Below, in pieces: positions 19,898 through 28,733 of a stretch of DNA of 64,000 nucleotides. The first letter of the stretch is position 1. Each line of letters opens with the position of its first letter. The translations under genes and the position numbers were made by a program. A model generated the notes under the pieces. It worked only from the letters and a program-made list of their open reading frames with translations, did no database searches and was not told where the DNA came from. The stretch is taken from contig NZ_VRMJ01000042.1 of the NCBI RefSeq assembly GCF_009832745.1, positions 62,001-126,000 of the forward strand, read 5' to 3'. Source of the stretch: Polaribacter septentrionalilitoris. Lineage in GTDB: Bacteria > Bacteroidota > Bacteroidia > Flavobacteriales > Flavobacteriaceae.

Positions 19898-21082
19898 ATG
19901 AATATTTTAGTTTTAAATGCAGGGTCATCATCCTTAAAATACCAACTGATAGAAATGCCTTCACAAACTTTAAAATGTGTAGGACTTGTAGAAAGAATTG
20001 GAATGGATGATGCGATATTTACTCATGAAAAAGGAGAACAAGAATATTCTGAAACACTACCTATTTTAAATCATGAAACGGGATTAAAAAAAATTGCAGA
20101 GATCTTAATGGACGATAAAATTGGTGTTATTTCTTCTGTTGATGAAATAGAAGCTGTAGGACATAGAGTGGTTCATGGTGGAAATAAATTTAGTAAAACT
20201 GTTGTGGTTACCAATCAAGTAAAAGACAGTATTAGAGAATTATTTGATTTAGCTCCTTTACACAATCCTGCAAATTTAACTGGAATAGAAATTGCAGAAA
20301 CTATTTTTACATCAGCAAAACAAATTGCAATTTTCGACACTGCTTTTCATCAAACAATGCCAAAAAAAGCGTATCAATTTGCTATTCCAAATGAGTACTT
20401 GTATCAACATCATATAAGAGCTTATGGTTTTCATGGTACAAGTCATAAATATGTTTCTGAAAAAGCCATTGAAAAATTAAACAAAAAAGATTCTAAAATC
20501 ATTTCTATTCATTTAGGAAATGGCTGTAGTATGGCTGCTATAAAAGATGGTAAAACTATTGATACTTCTATGGGCATGGGTCCAATGAATGGTTTAATAA
20601 TGGGAACACGCTCTGGAGATATAGATCCTTCTGTGATTTTCTTTTTGATGAAAAAATTCAACAAAAGCGCAGAGGAAGTCAATAAACTTTTACAAAAAAA
20701 ATCTGGAATGCTAGGTTTAACAGGTTATTCTGATTTAAGAGAAATCTCCGAAAAAGCCAATAATGGTGATGAAAATTGTAAAAATGCATTGCAGTTAGCC
20801 GCTTACAGGATTCAAAAATTCATTGGGTCTTTTACTGCGGTACTAAATGGTTTAGATGCTATTATTTTTACAGCAGGTATTGGAGAGAACTCAGATTTAA
20901 TGCGAAAACTAGCCTGTGAAAATTTAGATTTCTTAGGGATTGATTTAGATTTAGAGAAGAATGCTATTCGTGCTAAAAAGATTAGAGAAATACAAAAAGA
21001 AAGTGGTAAAGTAAAAATATTTGTAATTCCTACTAATGAAGAAGTTGAAATTGCAATACAATCTTACGAAGTATTACAATAA
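19898..21082 (+). CDS. ackA: acetate kinase
   Basis: The 394-residue protein has the ASKHA kinase fold and the acetate kinase signatures: MNILVLNAGSSSLKYQLIEM at the N-terminus, FDTAFHQTMP, the ATP-site segment HLGNGCSMAAI, and GIGENSDLMR near the C-terminus. It makes acetate and ATP from acetyl phosphate and ADP, or the reverse. The ATG follows the pta stop after one base, so the two are cotranscribed and coupled. After the stop comes a long imperfect foldback (21088-21210) that may act as terminator. Confidence 0.95.
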   Translation: MNILVLNAGSSSLKYQLIEMPSQTLKCVGLVERIGMDDAIFTHEKGEQEYSETLPILNHETGLKKIAEILMDDKIGVISSVDEIEAVGHRVVHGGNKFSKTVVVTNQVKDSIRELFDLAPLHNPANLTGIEIAETIFTSAKQIAIFDTAFHQTMPKKAYQFAIPNEYLYQHHIRAYGFHGTSHKYVSEKAIEKLNKKDSKIISIHLGNGCSMAAIKDGKTIDTSMGMGPMNGLIMGTRSGDIDPSVIFFLMKKFNKSAEEVNKLLQKKSGMLGLTGYSDLREISEKANNGDENCKNALQLAAYRIQKFIGSFTAVLNGLDAIIFTAGIGENSDLMRKLACENLDFLGIDLDLEKNAIRAKKIREIQKESGKVKIFVIPTNEEVEIAIQSYEVLQ

Positions 21083-21087
21083 AAAAT

Positions 21088-21210
21088 GAGGCTGTCTAAA
21101 AAGTATTTTTAACCTGTTTTTCAACTTTGTGGAGAAATATTGAATGATTTTTTAAATTCAACTTCATTTCTCTCAAAATAACAAGCACTTAATACTTTTT
21201 AGAATCCTTC
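21088..21210. repeat. long imperfect foldback between ackA and the ThuA gene
   Basis: Arms CTAAAAAGTATT (21096-21107) and AATACTTTTTAG (21191-21202) pair perfectly over 12 bp. Flanking GAGGCTGT and AATCCTTC pair in part. An inner pair GAGAAAT (21132-21138) / ATTTCTC (21166-21172) extends the structure. The left end GAGGCTGTCTAAAAAG resembles ends of some insertion sequences, so a MITE remnant is possible; a terminator for the convergent genes is the simpler view. Confidence 0.45.
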
Positions 21211-21219
21211 TTGTATTTT

Positions 21220-22767
21220 CTAGAGCTTTGCTTGTCTCTTGTATTTTCTAGGAAATTTAGATACAGGTTGTATTTTTATATTTTTATAATATGCTTCTGC
21301 ACCTTCAGATTGGATTTGAATTTTACCTCTTTTAACAGAAAATGTTTTTCCATCCCTGTCAAAACGTGCATTTTTAATTACATTTACCACATAGCCATTA
21401 ACAATGTGTAAACTAGTATCACCAACACAAATTAGTTCAAAAGTATTCCACTCACCAATTGGTTTTTCATAAGATTTACTTCTTTTTACATAATTAGGTG
21501 CTAGTTTTTTACTTTTTGCGTAATTAACTGTTGTTCCAGGTGTAAATACAAATTGTTTCTTTCCATTTTCAGTTTCTAGTTTTTTAGAAGGTACATCACC
21601 ATACACCCCTAATGCATAAAAATCTCCACAATCACCATCTTGTACTTGAAATTCTAAACTATTCATCCATACATTCCAAAATGTACCTTGAATACCTTTA
21701 CAATGATACAATATACCATTATCCATTTTTCGGTTTAATCTTGGAGCCCATTTTTTGTTACCCCATTTAAACTGTGCTTTTAAATGGTAATTACCATATT
21801 CTTCTCTAGTACTTAAACCCCCATAAATTTCTCCTGATATTTTTAATATTGTTTCTCCATTTTCATCAATCGTAGAAAATACTTTTTTAGGATCTTTATT
21901 AAAGCCTATAGGTTTTCCAGATTTTCCATCATCGCTTTTATCATAACCTTCTAAAATTACTGATTTATGAGGAGATCCTATAAAAACGTCCCATTTACTT
22001 AAATCTTTATCTAACAAATTTTGCCATCCTTTTTGTAAAGGAATATCTATTCTTTTTCCTGCCCATTCAACACCGTTCTTAACATGTTTTATAAAATTTA
22101 AATTTTTATAAATTTCATTTGTATGCCCCATTCCTGTATAAAAAACACGACCTCCTTCATAATATTGATACCAAGAAATAGGATGTGATTCATCTTTATT
22201 CTTTCCTGAATAAGAACTATCATCTAAAGTCAGTAATACATTTACACGATTTAAAACATCATCCTTAAAATTATACCATTCGTCTTTTACTGTAAACGTA
22301 TCATTAAAATGAGTAATAGCTGGATGGTTGGTTTCTTTATTGACAAGCATAGTAGCTTCTTGAACTTTTGGATGATTTTTAAAATACGCGCCAACCATTT
22401 GATAATACCAAGGCCAATGAAACTCAGTATCTGAAGCTGCATGTATACCAACATACCCACCTCCGTTATTTATGAATTTTTTAAATGCTTTTCGAGATAA
22501 TGAGTCTAAAACATCATTTGTTGTATTTAAAAAAACAATGACATCTATATTTTTTAAATTTTCATTAGAAATATCTGAAGGTTCTTCAGAAAAAGAAACT
22601 TTCCAATTTTCTTGCTTTCCCCAAAGTTTAAACGCCTCTTTTCCTGCTGGTATAGATTTATGTCTAAATCCTCCAGTTTTAGAATATACTAAAACATTTA
22701 AATCACTTTGTGAAAAAATAAATTGAAAGCTTAAAACAAATAGAACAATTAAGTTTTTTTTTAACAT
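21220..22767 (-). CDS. secreted ThuA domain + DUF1080 (3-keto-disaccharide hydrolase type) protein
   Basis: The 515-residue protein has a signal peptide (1-19). A ThuA domain (about 22-240, a class I glutamine-amidotransferase-like fold) contains LVYSKTGGFRHKS, NNGGGYVGIHAASDTEFHWP and GRVFYTGMGHTNE. A DUF1080 lectin-like jelly roll (about 248-510) starts KGWQNLLDKDLSKWDVFIGS. DUF1080 enzymes are now called 3-keto-disaccharide hydrolases, and ThuA proteins occur in trehalose and other disaccharide uptake/oxidation loci. The protein probably works on sugars in the periplasm. No sugar genes flank it here. A 14-base direct repeat lies across its 3' end and may have changed the C-terminus. A minus-strand -7 box (TATATTTG) lies at 22791-22798. 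Confidence 0.87.
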   Translation of the reverse strand: MLKKNLIVLFVLSFQFIFSQSDLNVLVYSKTGGFRHKSIPAGKEAFKLWGKQENWKVSFSEEPSDISNENLKNIDVIVFLNTTNDVLDSLSRKAFKKFINNGGGYVGIHAASDTEFHWPWYYQMVGAYFKNHPKVQEATMLVNKETNHPAITHFNDTFTVKDEWYNFKDDVLNRVNVLLTLDDSSYSGKNKDESHPISWYQYYEGGRVFYTGMGHTNEIYKNLNFIKHVKNGVEWAGKRIDIPLQKGWQNLLDKDLSKWDVFIGSPHKSVILEGYDKSDDGKSGKPIGFNKDPKKVFSTIDENGETILKISGEIYGGLSTREEYGNYHLKAQFKWGNKKWAPRLNRKMDNGILYHCKGIQGTFWNVWMNSLEFQVQDGDCGDFYALGVYGDVPSKKLETENGKKQFVFTPGTTVNYAKSKKLAPNYVKRSKSYEKPIGEWNTFELICVGDTSLHIVNGYVVNVIKNARFDRDGKTFSVKRGKIQIQSEGAEAYYKNIKIQPVSKFPRKYKRQAKL

Positions 22768-22821
22768 CTCTTTTTTTTTGATTTATAAAACAAATATAGC
22801 ATTAATTTAATGTGATATAAA

Positions 22822-22852
22822 TTGCAAAAACATAGGTTAATCTTTACATTTG
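22822..22852 (+). promoter_or_regulatory. flavobacterial promoter of yebC
   Basis: TTG (22822-22824), 20 bases, then TACATTTG (22845-22852) match the Bacteroidota housekeeping promoter. Transcription would start near 22858, 24 bases before the ATG. Confidence 0.7.
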
Positions 22853-22881
22853 TGAGCGTTTAATTTAAACAAAAAATAAAA

Positions 22882-23595
22882 ATGGGTAGAGCATTTGAGT
22901 TTCGAAAAGCAAGAAAAATGAAGCGTTGGTCTGCAATGGCTAAAACATTTACCAGAATTGGTAAAGATATTGTTATGGCAGTTAAAGAAGGTGGTCCTAA
23001 CCCAGACACAAATTCTCGTTTACGTGCTGTAATCCAAAATGCCAAGGCAGCTAATATGCCTAAAGACAATGTTGAACGCGCTATAAAAAAAGCTTCTGAT
23101 AAAGACACCGCAGATTATAAAGAAGTTCTTTTTGAAGGGTATGCGCCTCATGGAATTGCAATACTTTTAGAAACTGCCACTGATAACAATAATAGAACTG
23201 TTGCCAATGTTAGAGCTGCATTTAATAAATGTGATGGAAATTTAGGAACTTCTGGCTCTGTAGTTTTTATGTTTGATCATACCTGTAACTTTACCGTTAG
23301 CAAAGAAAATATTTCTGATTTAGAAGAACTTGAGTTAGAGTTGATAGATTTTGAAGTAGAGGAAGTTTTTGACGATGAAGAAGGTATAATTATTTATGCG
23401 CCTTTTGAACAGTTTGGTTCGCTACAAAGTTATTTTGAGGAAAATGATATTGAGATTTTATCTTCTGGATTTGAAAGAATTCCAACCACAACAACAAAAT
23501 TAACAGAAGAACAAAAAGAAGATGTAAATAAGTTGTTAGAGCGCTTAGAAGAAGATGATGATGTACAAAATGTATATCACTCTATGGAAGAATAG
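22882..23595 (+). CDS. yebC: YebC/PmpR (TACO1) family protein
   Basis: The 237-residue protein begins MGRAFEFRKARKMKRWSAMA and continues GKDIVMAVKEGGPNPDTNSR, NMPKDNVERAIKKAS and FEGYAPHGIAILLE, the defining features of the YebC family. Members bind DNA as transcription regulators (PmpR) or help ribosomes translate difficult sequences such as polyproline (the TACO1-like activity). Length and acidic C-terminal domain are typical. It has its own consensus promoter and no cotranscribed neighbours; it converges on lpxK across a terminator. Confidence 0.92.
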   Translation: MGRAFEFRKARKMKRWSAMAKTFTRIGKDIVMAVKEGGPNPDTNSRLRAVIQNAKAANMPKDNVERAIKKASDKDTADYKEVLFEGYAPHGIAILLETATDNNNRTVANVRAAFNKCDGNLGTSGSVVFMFDHTCNFTVSKENISDLEELELELIDFEVEEVFDDEEGIIIYAPFEQFGSLQSYFEENDIEILSSGFERIPTTTTKLTEEQKEDVNKLLERLEEDDDVQNVYHSMEE

Positions 23596-23674
23596 TAACT
23601 TGTGAATTTTAGAAAAATATAGTGTCAGAATAAATGAAGTAACTTTAAAAAGATACTTCTAACAAAAATCAAGA

Positions 23675-23705
23675 AAAAAACCAGCGTTAATAACGCTGGT
23701 TTTGT
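23675..23705. terminator. bidirectional terminator between yebC and lpxK
   Basis: A perfect 10-bp stem AACCAGCGTT (23679-23688) / AACGCTGGTT (23692-23701) with a three-base loop has an A run before it and Ts after it. The lpxK stop codon lies within the hairpin. Confidence 0.75.
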
Positions 23706-24718
23706 TGTATATGAGTTGTAACAATTTTATTAAACTGTTGTTCTTGGTCAAACAAAAAGGCTGTTTGAATACCTAAATAAGAAATCTCAGCAATCTTGTT
23801 AGACAAACGAACATAATCTTTTTCGGTAGTTAAGATGATTTTTTTTGATGATTGTAAATCCTCATATTCACTTTTAATCATTTCTATTTCTTTTTCAGAA
23901 AAATGATGATGATCAGCAAATTTTAAATGTTTAAAATTCACTACTTTTTGATTTAAAAAAGATAACATTGGTTTTGGGTTTGCAATTCCTGTCACTAATA
24001 TCACTTCATATTTTTTTAAATCATCTATTGAAATATTTTGACTTCCTGATGTTTTCTCATCATAAGAAATGGTGGTAAAAAACACTTGCTTATTGTATTT
24101 CTGAAGTTTATTTTTCAACTTCTGTTTAGCTTGTTGACTTAAATCTTCAGGACATTTAGTAACCACAATTACATCTGCTCTTTTTGCTCCACTTCTACTT
24201 TCCCTTAAATTTCCTGTTGGTAACAGAAAATCATCTGTAAACAAATCATTGTATTTAGTCAATAAAATATAGAAACTTCCTTTTACTTTTCGATGTTGAA
24301 AAGCATCATCTAACAAAATAACTTCTGGAGATTGGTTGTTTATTAAACTTGAAATCCCTTCTACCCTATTGGCATCAACAGCCACATCAATATTGCTAAA
24401 CTTATTATCGTATTGTAAAGGTTCATCACCAACCTCTTCTGCAGTATGAGAATTATTTACCAAAAGAAAGCCTTTTGTTTTTCGTCCATAACCTCTACTT
24501 AAAACAGAAGTTTTGTAACTGTCTTTTAACAATCTAATCAAATACTCAATTTGTGGTGTTTTCCCAGTTCCGCCAACACTTAGGTTTCCCACAACAAGTA
24601 CAGGAATCTGAAAAGTAGTTTCTTTAAAAACACCAACATTAAAACAAAAGTTACGAATGCGAGTTACCACATCATAAATAATTGCAAACGGGAACAAAAT
24701 GTAGCGTAAAAATTTCAT
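23687..24718 (-). CDS. lpxK: tetraacyldisaccharide 4'-kinase
   Basis: This 343-residue inner-membrane enzyme adds the 4'-phosphate in lipid A synthesis (Raetz pathway). The N-terminal hydrophobic segment FLRYILFPFAIIYDVVTRIR is the membrane-associated helix. The Walker-type loop is VGNLSVGGTGKTPQIEYLI, followed by SRGYGRKTKGF, GDEPLQ and ILLDDAFQHRKV. All are LpxK signatures and the length is normal. It is divergent from the Nif3-like gene with a 75-base gap and ends within a bidirectional terminator. Confidence 0.92.
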   Translation of the reverse strand: MKFLRYILFPFAIIYDVVTRIRNFCFNVGVFKETTFQIPVLVVGNLSVGGTGKTPQIEYLIRLLKDSYKTSVLSRGYGRKTKGFLLVNNSHTAEEVGDEPLQYDNKFSNIDVAVDANRVEGISSLINNQSPEVILLDDAFQHRKVKGSFYILLTKYNDLFTDDFLLPTGNLRESRSGAKRADVIVVTKCPEDLSQQAKQKLKNKLQKYNKQVFFTTISYDEKTSGSQNISIDDLKKYEVILVTGIANPKPMLSFLNQKVVNFKHLKFADHHHFSEKEIEMIKSEYEDLQSSKKIILTTEKDYVRLSNKIAEISYLGIQTAFLFDQEQQFNKIVTTHIQQNQRY

Positions 24719-24793
24719 TGATACGAAAATAAGTCATTTTTATGGATTGATGGATTGAAAATACTAACTTTGATTTTCATACAAATGCTTTTT

Positions 24794-25888
24794 ATGAAAA
24801 TTAAAGACATCACAAATTATCTAGAAGAATTAGCTCCGTTAAATTATGCTGAAGATTTTGACAATGTAGGTTTATTGGTAGGAAATTATAATACTAAAAT
24901 TAATGGTGTTTTGGTAACTTTAGACACCTTAGAAGAAACTGTAGATGAAGCTATTGCCAAAAACTGCAATTTAATTATAAGTTTTCACCCAATTATTTTT
25001 GGTGGATTAAAGAAACTAAACGGAAATTCTTATGTAGAAAGAGTTGTTTTAAAAGCTATTAAAAATGATATTGCTATTTATGCCACCCATACTGCTTTAG
25101 ACAATAGTAAAAACGGAGTTTCAGCTAAAATGTGTGCAGTTTTAGGTCTTAAAAACACTAAAGTTTTAATACCTAAAAAAGCGATTATTAAAAAACTGAC
25201 AACATATGTTCCTGTTGATAATGGCGCTGCAGTTCGAAATTCACTTTTTGAAGCTGGCGCAGGAAATATTGGAAAATACGACAATTGTTCTTTTAATACA
25301 ATGGGAGATGGAACGTTTAGAGGAAATGAAAACTCGAACCCTACTTTAGGTGAAAAAGGAGAAAATCATACTGAGAAAGAAGTTCAAATTTCTGTAATTT
25401 TTGAAAGTAAAAATGAGTCTACAATTTTAAACGCATTACATAAAAATCATCCTTATGAAGAAATAGCTTATGAAATTGTTACAACAGAAAACGTGCATCA
25501 AGATGTGGGTATGGGAATGATTGGAGAGTTCTCTTCTGCAATGGATGAAAAAGAATTTCTATTGTATCTAAAAAAAACAATGAAAACCGATTGTGTTCGT
25601 CATTCTAATTTCATCAATAAAAAAATTAAAAAAGTAGCTGTTTTAGGTGGATCTGGAAGTTTTGCCATTTCTAATGCCATAAGAGCAAAAGCAGACGCTT
25701 ATGTAAGTGCCGATTTTAAATATCATGAGTTTTTTAAGGCTGAAAACAGTATTCTTTTGGCTGATATTGGACATTATGAAAGCGAACAGTTTACAAAAAA
25801 CCTTTTGGTTGACTATCTTACGAAAAAATTTAGTAATTTTGCAATCATTTTATCAGAAAAAAGTACAAATCCTATATATTACATTTAA
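24794..25888 (+). CDS. Nif3-like dinuclear metal center protein (GTP cyclohydrolase 1 type 2 family)
   Basis: The 364-residue protein is the long form of the NIF3 family. Both halves have the metal-site segments: LISFHPIIFGGLKKLNG and ATHTALDNSKNGVS in the N-half, and ADFKYHEFF and DIGHYESEQ in the C-half. A PII-like insertion lies between them at about residues 130-235. I place the start at 24794 (MKIKDITNYLEELAP); the frame from 24755 adds 13 residues and would start upstream of the TAACTTTG -7 box (24765-24772). Function is unsettled despite the GTP cyclohydrolase name. It is cotranscribed with the next gene (2-base gap), a pairing kept in many bacteria. Confidence 0.88.
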   Translation: MKIKDITNYLEELAPLNYAEDFDNVGLLVGNYNTKINGVLVTLDTLEETVDEAIAKNCNLIISFHPIIFGGLKKLNGNSYVERVVLKAIKNDIAIYATHTALDNSKNGVSAKMCAVLGLKNTKVLIPKKAIIKKLTTYVPVDNGAAVRNSLFEAGAGNIGKYDNCSFNTMGDGTFRGNENSNPTLGEKGENHTEKEVQISVIFESKNESTILNALHKNHPYEEIAYEIVTTENVHQDVGMGMIGEFSSAMDEKEFLLYLKKTMKTDCVRHSNFINKKIKKVAVLGGSGSFAISNAIRAKADAYVSADFKYHEFFKAENSILLADIGHYESEQFTKNLLVDYLTKKFSNFAIILSEKSTNPIYYI

Positions 25889-25890
25889 CA

Positions 25891-26664
25891 ATGGCAAAGA
25901 AGAAAGAAGTTTCGGTTGAAGAAAAATTAAGAGCTTTATACGATTTACAATTAATCGACTCAAGAATTGACGAAATTAGAAACGTAAGAGGTGAATTACC
26001 TTTAGAAGTAGAAGATTTAGAGGATGAAGTTGCCGGTTTAAACAAGCGTATTGCAAACTTAGACCAAGATGTTGCAAACTTAGAAACAGATATCAACAAT
26101 AAAAAATTGGCGATTGAAGAATCTAATGGTTTGATGAAAAAGTACGAAGAGCAACAAAAAAATGTTAGAAATAACAGAGAGTTTGATTCTTTAGCAAAAG
26201 AAATCGAGTTTCAAGAATTAGAAATTCAATTGGCTGAAAAAAGAATTAACGAGTACAAAGCAAAAATTGCTCAAAAAGGTGAAGTAATTGACGCTACTAA
26301 AGAGAAGTTAGCTAAACAAGAAAAACATTTAGGTCATAAAAAATCTGAATTAGATGCAATCTTAAAAGAAACTGAAAAAGAAGAGCAATTGTTAATTGCA
26401 AAATCTGAAGAATTTTCTCAATCATTAGATGGTCATTTGTTTTCTGCTTACACAAGAATTAGAAACAAAGTTAAAAACGGTTTAGCTGTTGTTGCAATTG
26501 AAAGAGGTGCTTCTGGAGGTTCTTATTTTACAATTCCACCACAAGTTCAATTAGAGATTGCTAACAGAAAGAAAATAACAATTGATGAGCACAGTGGTCG
26601 TATCTTAGTTGATGCTGCTTTAGCAGAAGAAGAAAAAGAGAAAATGGATAAATTATTTTCTTAA
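25891..26664 (+). CDS. CT398-like coiled-coil protein with degenerate zinc ribbon
   Basis: This 257-residue protein is mostly a long antiparallel coiled coil (residues about 10-185) with heptad-rich Glu/Lys/Leu content, followed by a small C-terminal domain. It matches the family usually called zinc ribbon domain-containing protein (CT398/DUF164). That family normally ends with four zinc-binding cysteines. Here the matching region reads ERGASGGSYFTIPPQVQLE and DEHSGRILVDA, and the protein has no cysteine, so the zinc site is lost. It directly follows the Nif3-like gene, its usual partner, and ends in an intrinsic terminator. A scaffold or tether role is inference. Confidence 0.83.
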   Translation: MAKKKEVSVEEKLRALYDLQLIDSRIDEIRNVRGELPLEVEDLEDEVAGLNKRIANLDQDVANLETDINNKKLAIEESNGLMKKYEEQQKNVRNNREFDSLAKEIEFQELEIQLAEKRINEYKAKIAQKGEVIDATKEKLAKQEKHLGHKKSELDAILKETEKEEQLLIAKSEEFSQSLDGHLFSAYTRIRNKVKNGLAVVAIERGASGGSYFTIPPQVQLEIANRKKITIDEHSGRILVDAALAEEEKEKMDKLFS

Positions 26665-26683
26665 TATTTTTACATGGAACTAT

Positions 26684-26718
26684 AAAAAAACTCGAAGCAA
26701 ATGCTTCGAGTTTTTTTT
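26684..26718. terminator. bidirectional terminator
   Basis: The stem CTCGAAGCA (26691-26699) / TGCTTCGAG (26702-26710) with an AA loop is extended by an A run pairing with eight Ts. It serves the Nif3 unit and the convergent DUF349 gene. Confidence 0.88.
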
Positions 26719-26737
26719 ATGATTTGAAAATCATATT

Positions 26738-28624
26738 TTAATAATCAATTTTCTTGATATAACTTAGTTTTTCTTTCCATACAGCCAAGTCCTTTTTAAA
26801 TTCCTCTACTCTATTTTTAACATTTAAAACCAGAGGATTATCGTCTGTTGCATTGGAAAAGAAACTTAAATTATTTTCCAATTGTTGAATTTCTTTGACA
26901 ACTTCATCAATTTTCTTTCTTACAAAAAACTGTTCTGAATCTAGTTTTCTTGTATCATTATCAGCTGCATAACCGTCAACCACATTTGCAAATTTTAACA
27001 TTGCCACTTCTTGTTTATCCAAAGACAAACCTTCTAATAACTTATCTATTTGCTTGTTAAATTTCCCATCTAAATAACGAGCGTTTCTAGGTAAACTTCC
27101 TAAATCCCTCCAATTATTTATCGCTTCAAGAACCGTTTCCTTAGTCGGTTTTTTCAACTCTTTAATCTCGTCTAAAAATGCTTTTTTAGCATCTACAACT
27201 GCTTGCTGTTCTTTATTAAGGGAATTCTTTTGCTGATGAAACCTATCAAAATAATGATTACACGCTCCTTTAAATCGTTTCCAGATATCATCAGAAAATT
27301 TACGAGGAACATGACCTATTTTTTTCCAATCAGATTGAATCTTCTTCATGGTATTGGTTGTTGTTTCCCAATCTTCACTATCTTTCAAAGACTCAGCTAT
27401 TTCAATTAAGGCAATTTTTTTCTTTAAATTTTCTTGCTGACTGCTTTTCTCTTGTTTGTAAAATTTGTTTTTAGAACTATTAAACTTCTTTGTAGCACCT
27501 TTAAATTGCTGCCACACTTGCTCACTTTTATTGTAAGGAAGTTTACCAGCATTAAAATACTCTTGACGTAAAGCTTCAATTTCTTTTATACTTTTTTGCC
27601 AATCGCTATGAGATTTATTTTTAGATGTATCGTAAGCATTAATTTTAGCTACAACTTCTAATTTTTCATTAATAATATCTTGATATTTAGAACGCATTTC
27701 TCTAAAATAATCATGCCTTCTATCGTGTATTTTCTTGGTGGCATCACTAAACTTTTGCCAAACCTCTTCTCGCATTTCTCTAGAAACAGGCCCAATATCT
27801 TCTTTCCAAGTTTTATGTAAATCTTGTAATTCTTTAAAAGCTTTATTAATATCTTCTTCTTCAGATAAAGCTTCAGCTTTTGCTATGATTTTTAATTTTT
27901 CTTCTAAATTATGCTTAAAATCTAAATCTCTAAAATCGTTACTTAAATGCAATAAATCATAAAAACGTTCTACATGATGATGATAGGTTTTCCAGGTATC
28001 ATTATATCTATTTTTCGAAACTGGACCAATAGCCCTCCAAGCATCTTGCAACTGTTTGAACTCCTTATACATTGTAGTGGGTTCTGCATTCTCAATCAAA
28101 CCCTTTAATTGTTCGATTACTGCTAACCTTTTGTCTAAGTTTTCTGACAATTGTTTGTCTAGATTACTGTAGTAAGCGTCTCTTTGCTTTTTATAATCGG
28201 AAAGTAATGTGTTGTACTCTGATTTTATAGGACTTGAAAACTGAAAATCAATAGAGTTTCCTCCTGACTCTAGAAAAGCTGCTTTTTTTTCTGCTAATAA
28301 AGCACCAAACTTTAAGTTAAAAGCACTTTTTATTCCTTCTACTTGAGATTTAATTTTCTGAACAGGATTATTAGAAAGTAGTTTTTTTAGTTCAGCTACC
28401 AAATCATCCAAAGAAAGTTTACTATAATCTATGGTTGGCTTTTCATCTTCTTTAGACGTATCATTCTCAGCCTCTTCTGCTACATTTTTTTCAATTTCAT
28501 CAACAGCTTCGTCTGTTTTCTCTGTTACTGTTTTTGGCTCTTCTACGTTTTGAGGAGTTTCTTTAGTAACATCAGTTACTTTATCTTCGTTTTTTTCAAC
28601 GTTTTCATCTTTATTTTCTAACAT
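26738..28624 (-). CDS. DUF349 domain-containing protein
   Basis: The 628-residue cytoplasmic protein has an acidic, low-complexity N-terminus (about 1-75, rich in Glu, Asp, Lys, Thr) and then at least five repeated DUF349 units of about 70 residues. Each unit holds a W-x-x-IGxV or similar motif, such as DAWRAIGPVSKNRYND, HKTWKEDIGPVSREMREEVW and QSDWKKIGHVPRKFSDDIW. DUF349 repeats are helical and lack a known activity. The gene is common in flavobacteria, usually alone. It ends at a strong terminator shared with the coiled-coil gene. Confidence 0.88.
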   Translation of the reverse strand: MLENKDENVEKNEDKVTDVTKETPQNVEEPKTVTEKTDEAVDEIEKNVAEEAENDTSKEDEKPTIDYSKLSLDDLVAELKKLLSNNPVQKIKSQVEGIKSAFNLKFGALLAEKKAAFLESGGNSIDFQFSSPIKSEYNTLLSDYKKQRDAYYSNLDKQLSENLDKRLAVIEQLKGLIENAEPTTMYKEFKQLQDAWRAIGPVSKNRYNDTWKTYHHHVERFYDLLHLSNDFRDLDFKHNLEEKLKIIAKAEALSEEEDINKAFKELQDLHKTWKEDIGPVSREMREEVWQKFSDATKKIHDRRHDYFREMRSKYQDIINEKLEVVAKINAYDTSKNKSHSDWQKSIKEIEALRQEYFNAGKLPYNKSEQVWQQFKGATKKFNSSKNKFYKQEKSSQQENLKKKIALIEIAESLKDSEDWETTTNTMKKIQSDWKKIGHVPRKFSDDIWKRFKGACNHYFDRFHQQKNSLNKEQQAVVDAKKAFLDEIKELKKPTKETVLEAINNWRDLGSLPRNARYLDGKFNKQIDKLLEGLSLDKQEVAMLKFANVVDGYAADNDTRKLDSEQFFVRKKIDEVVKEIQQLENNLSFFSNATDDNPLVLNVKNRVEEFKKDLAVWKEKLSYIKKIDY

Positions 28625-28733
28625 ATCTACAATGTTTAAGGTCTTTATATAACACTACAGTTATATTTCCCATAAAGATACTGACAACTTACTACATCTA
28701 CAAATTATCTAAATGTTAATATAGAACCTAAAT

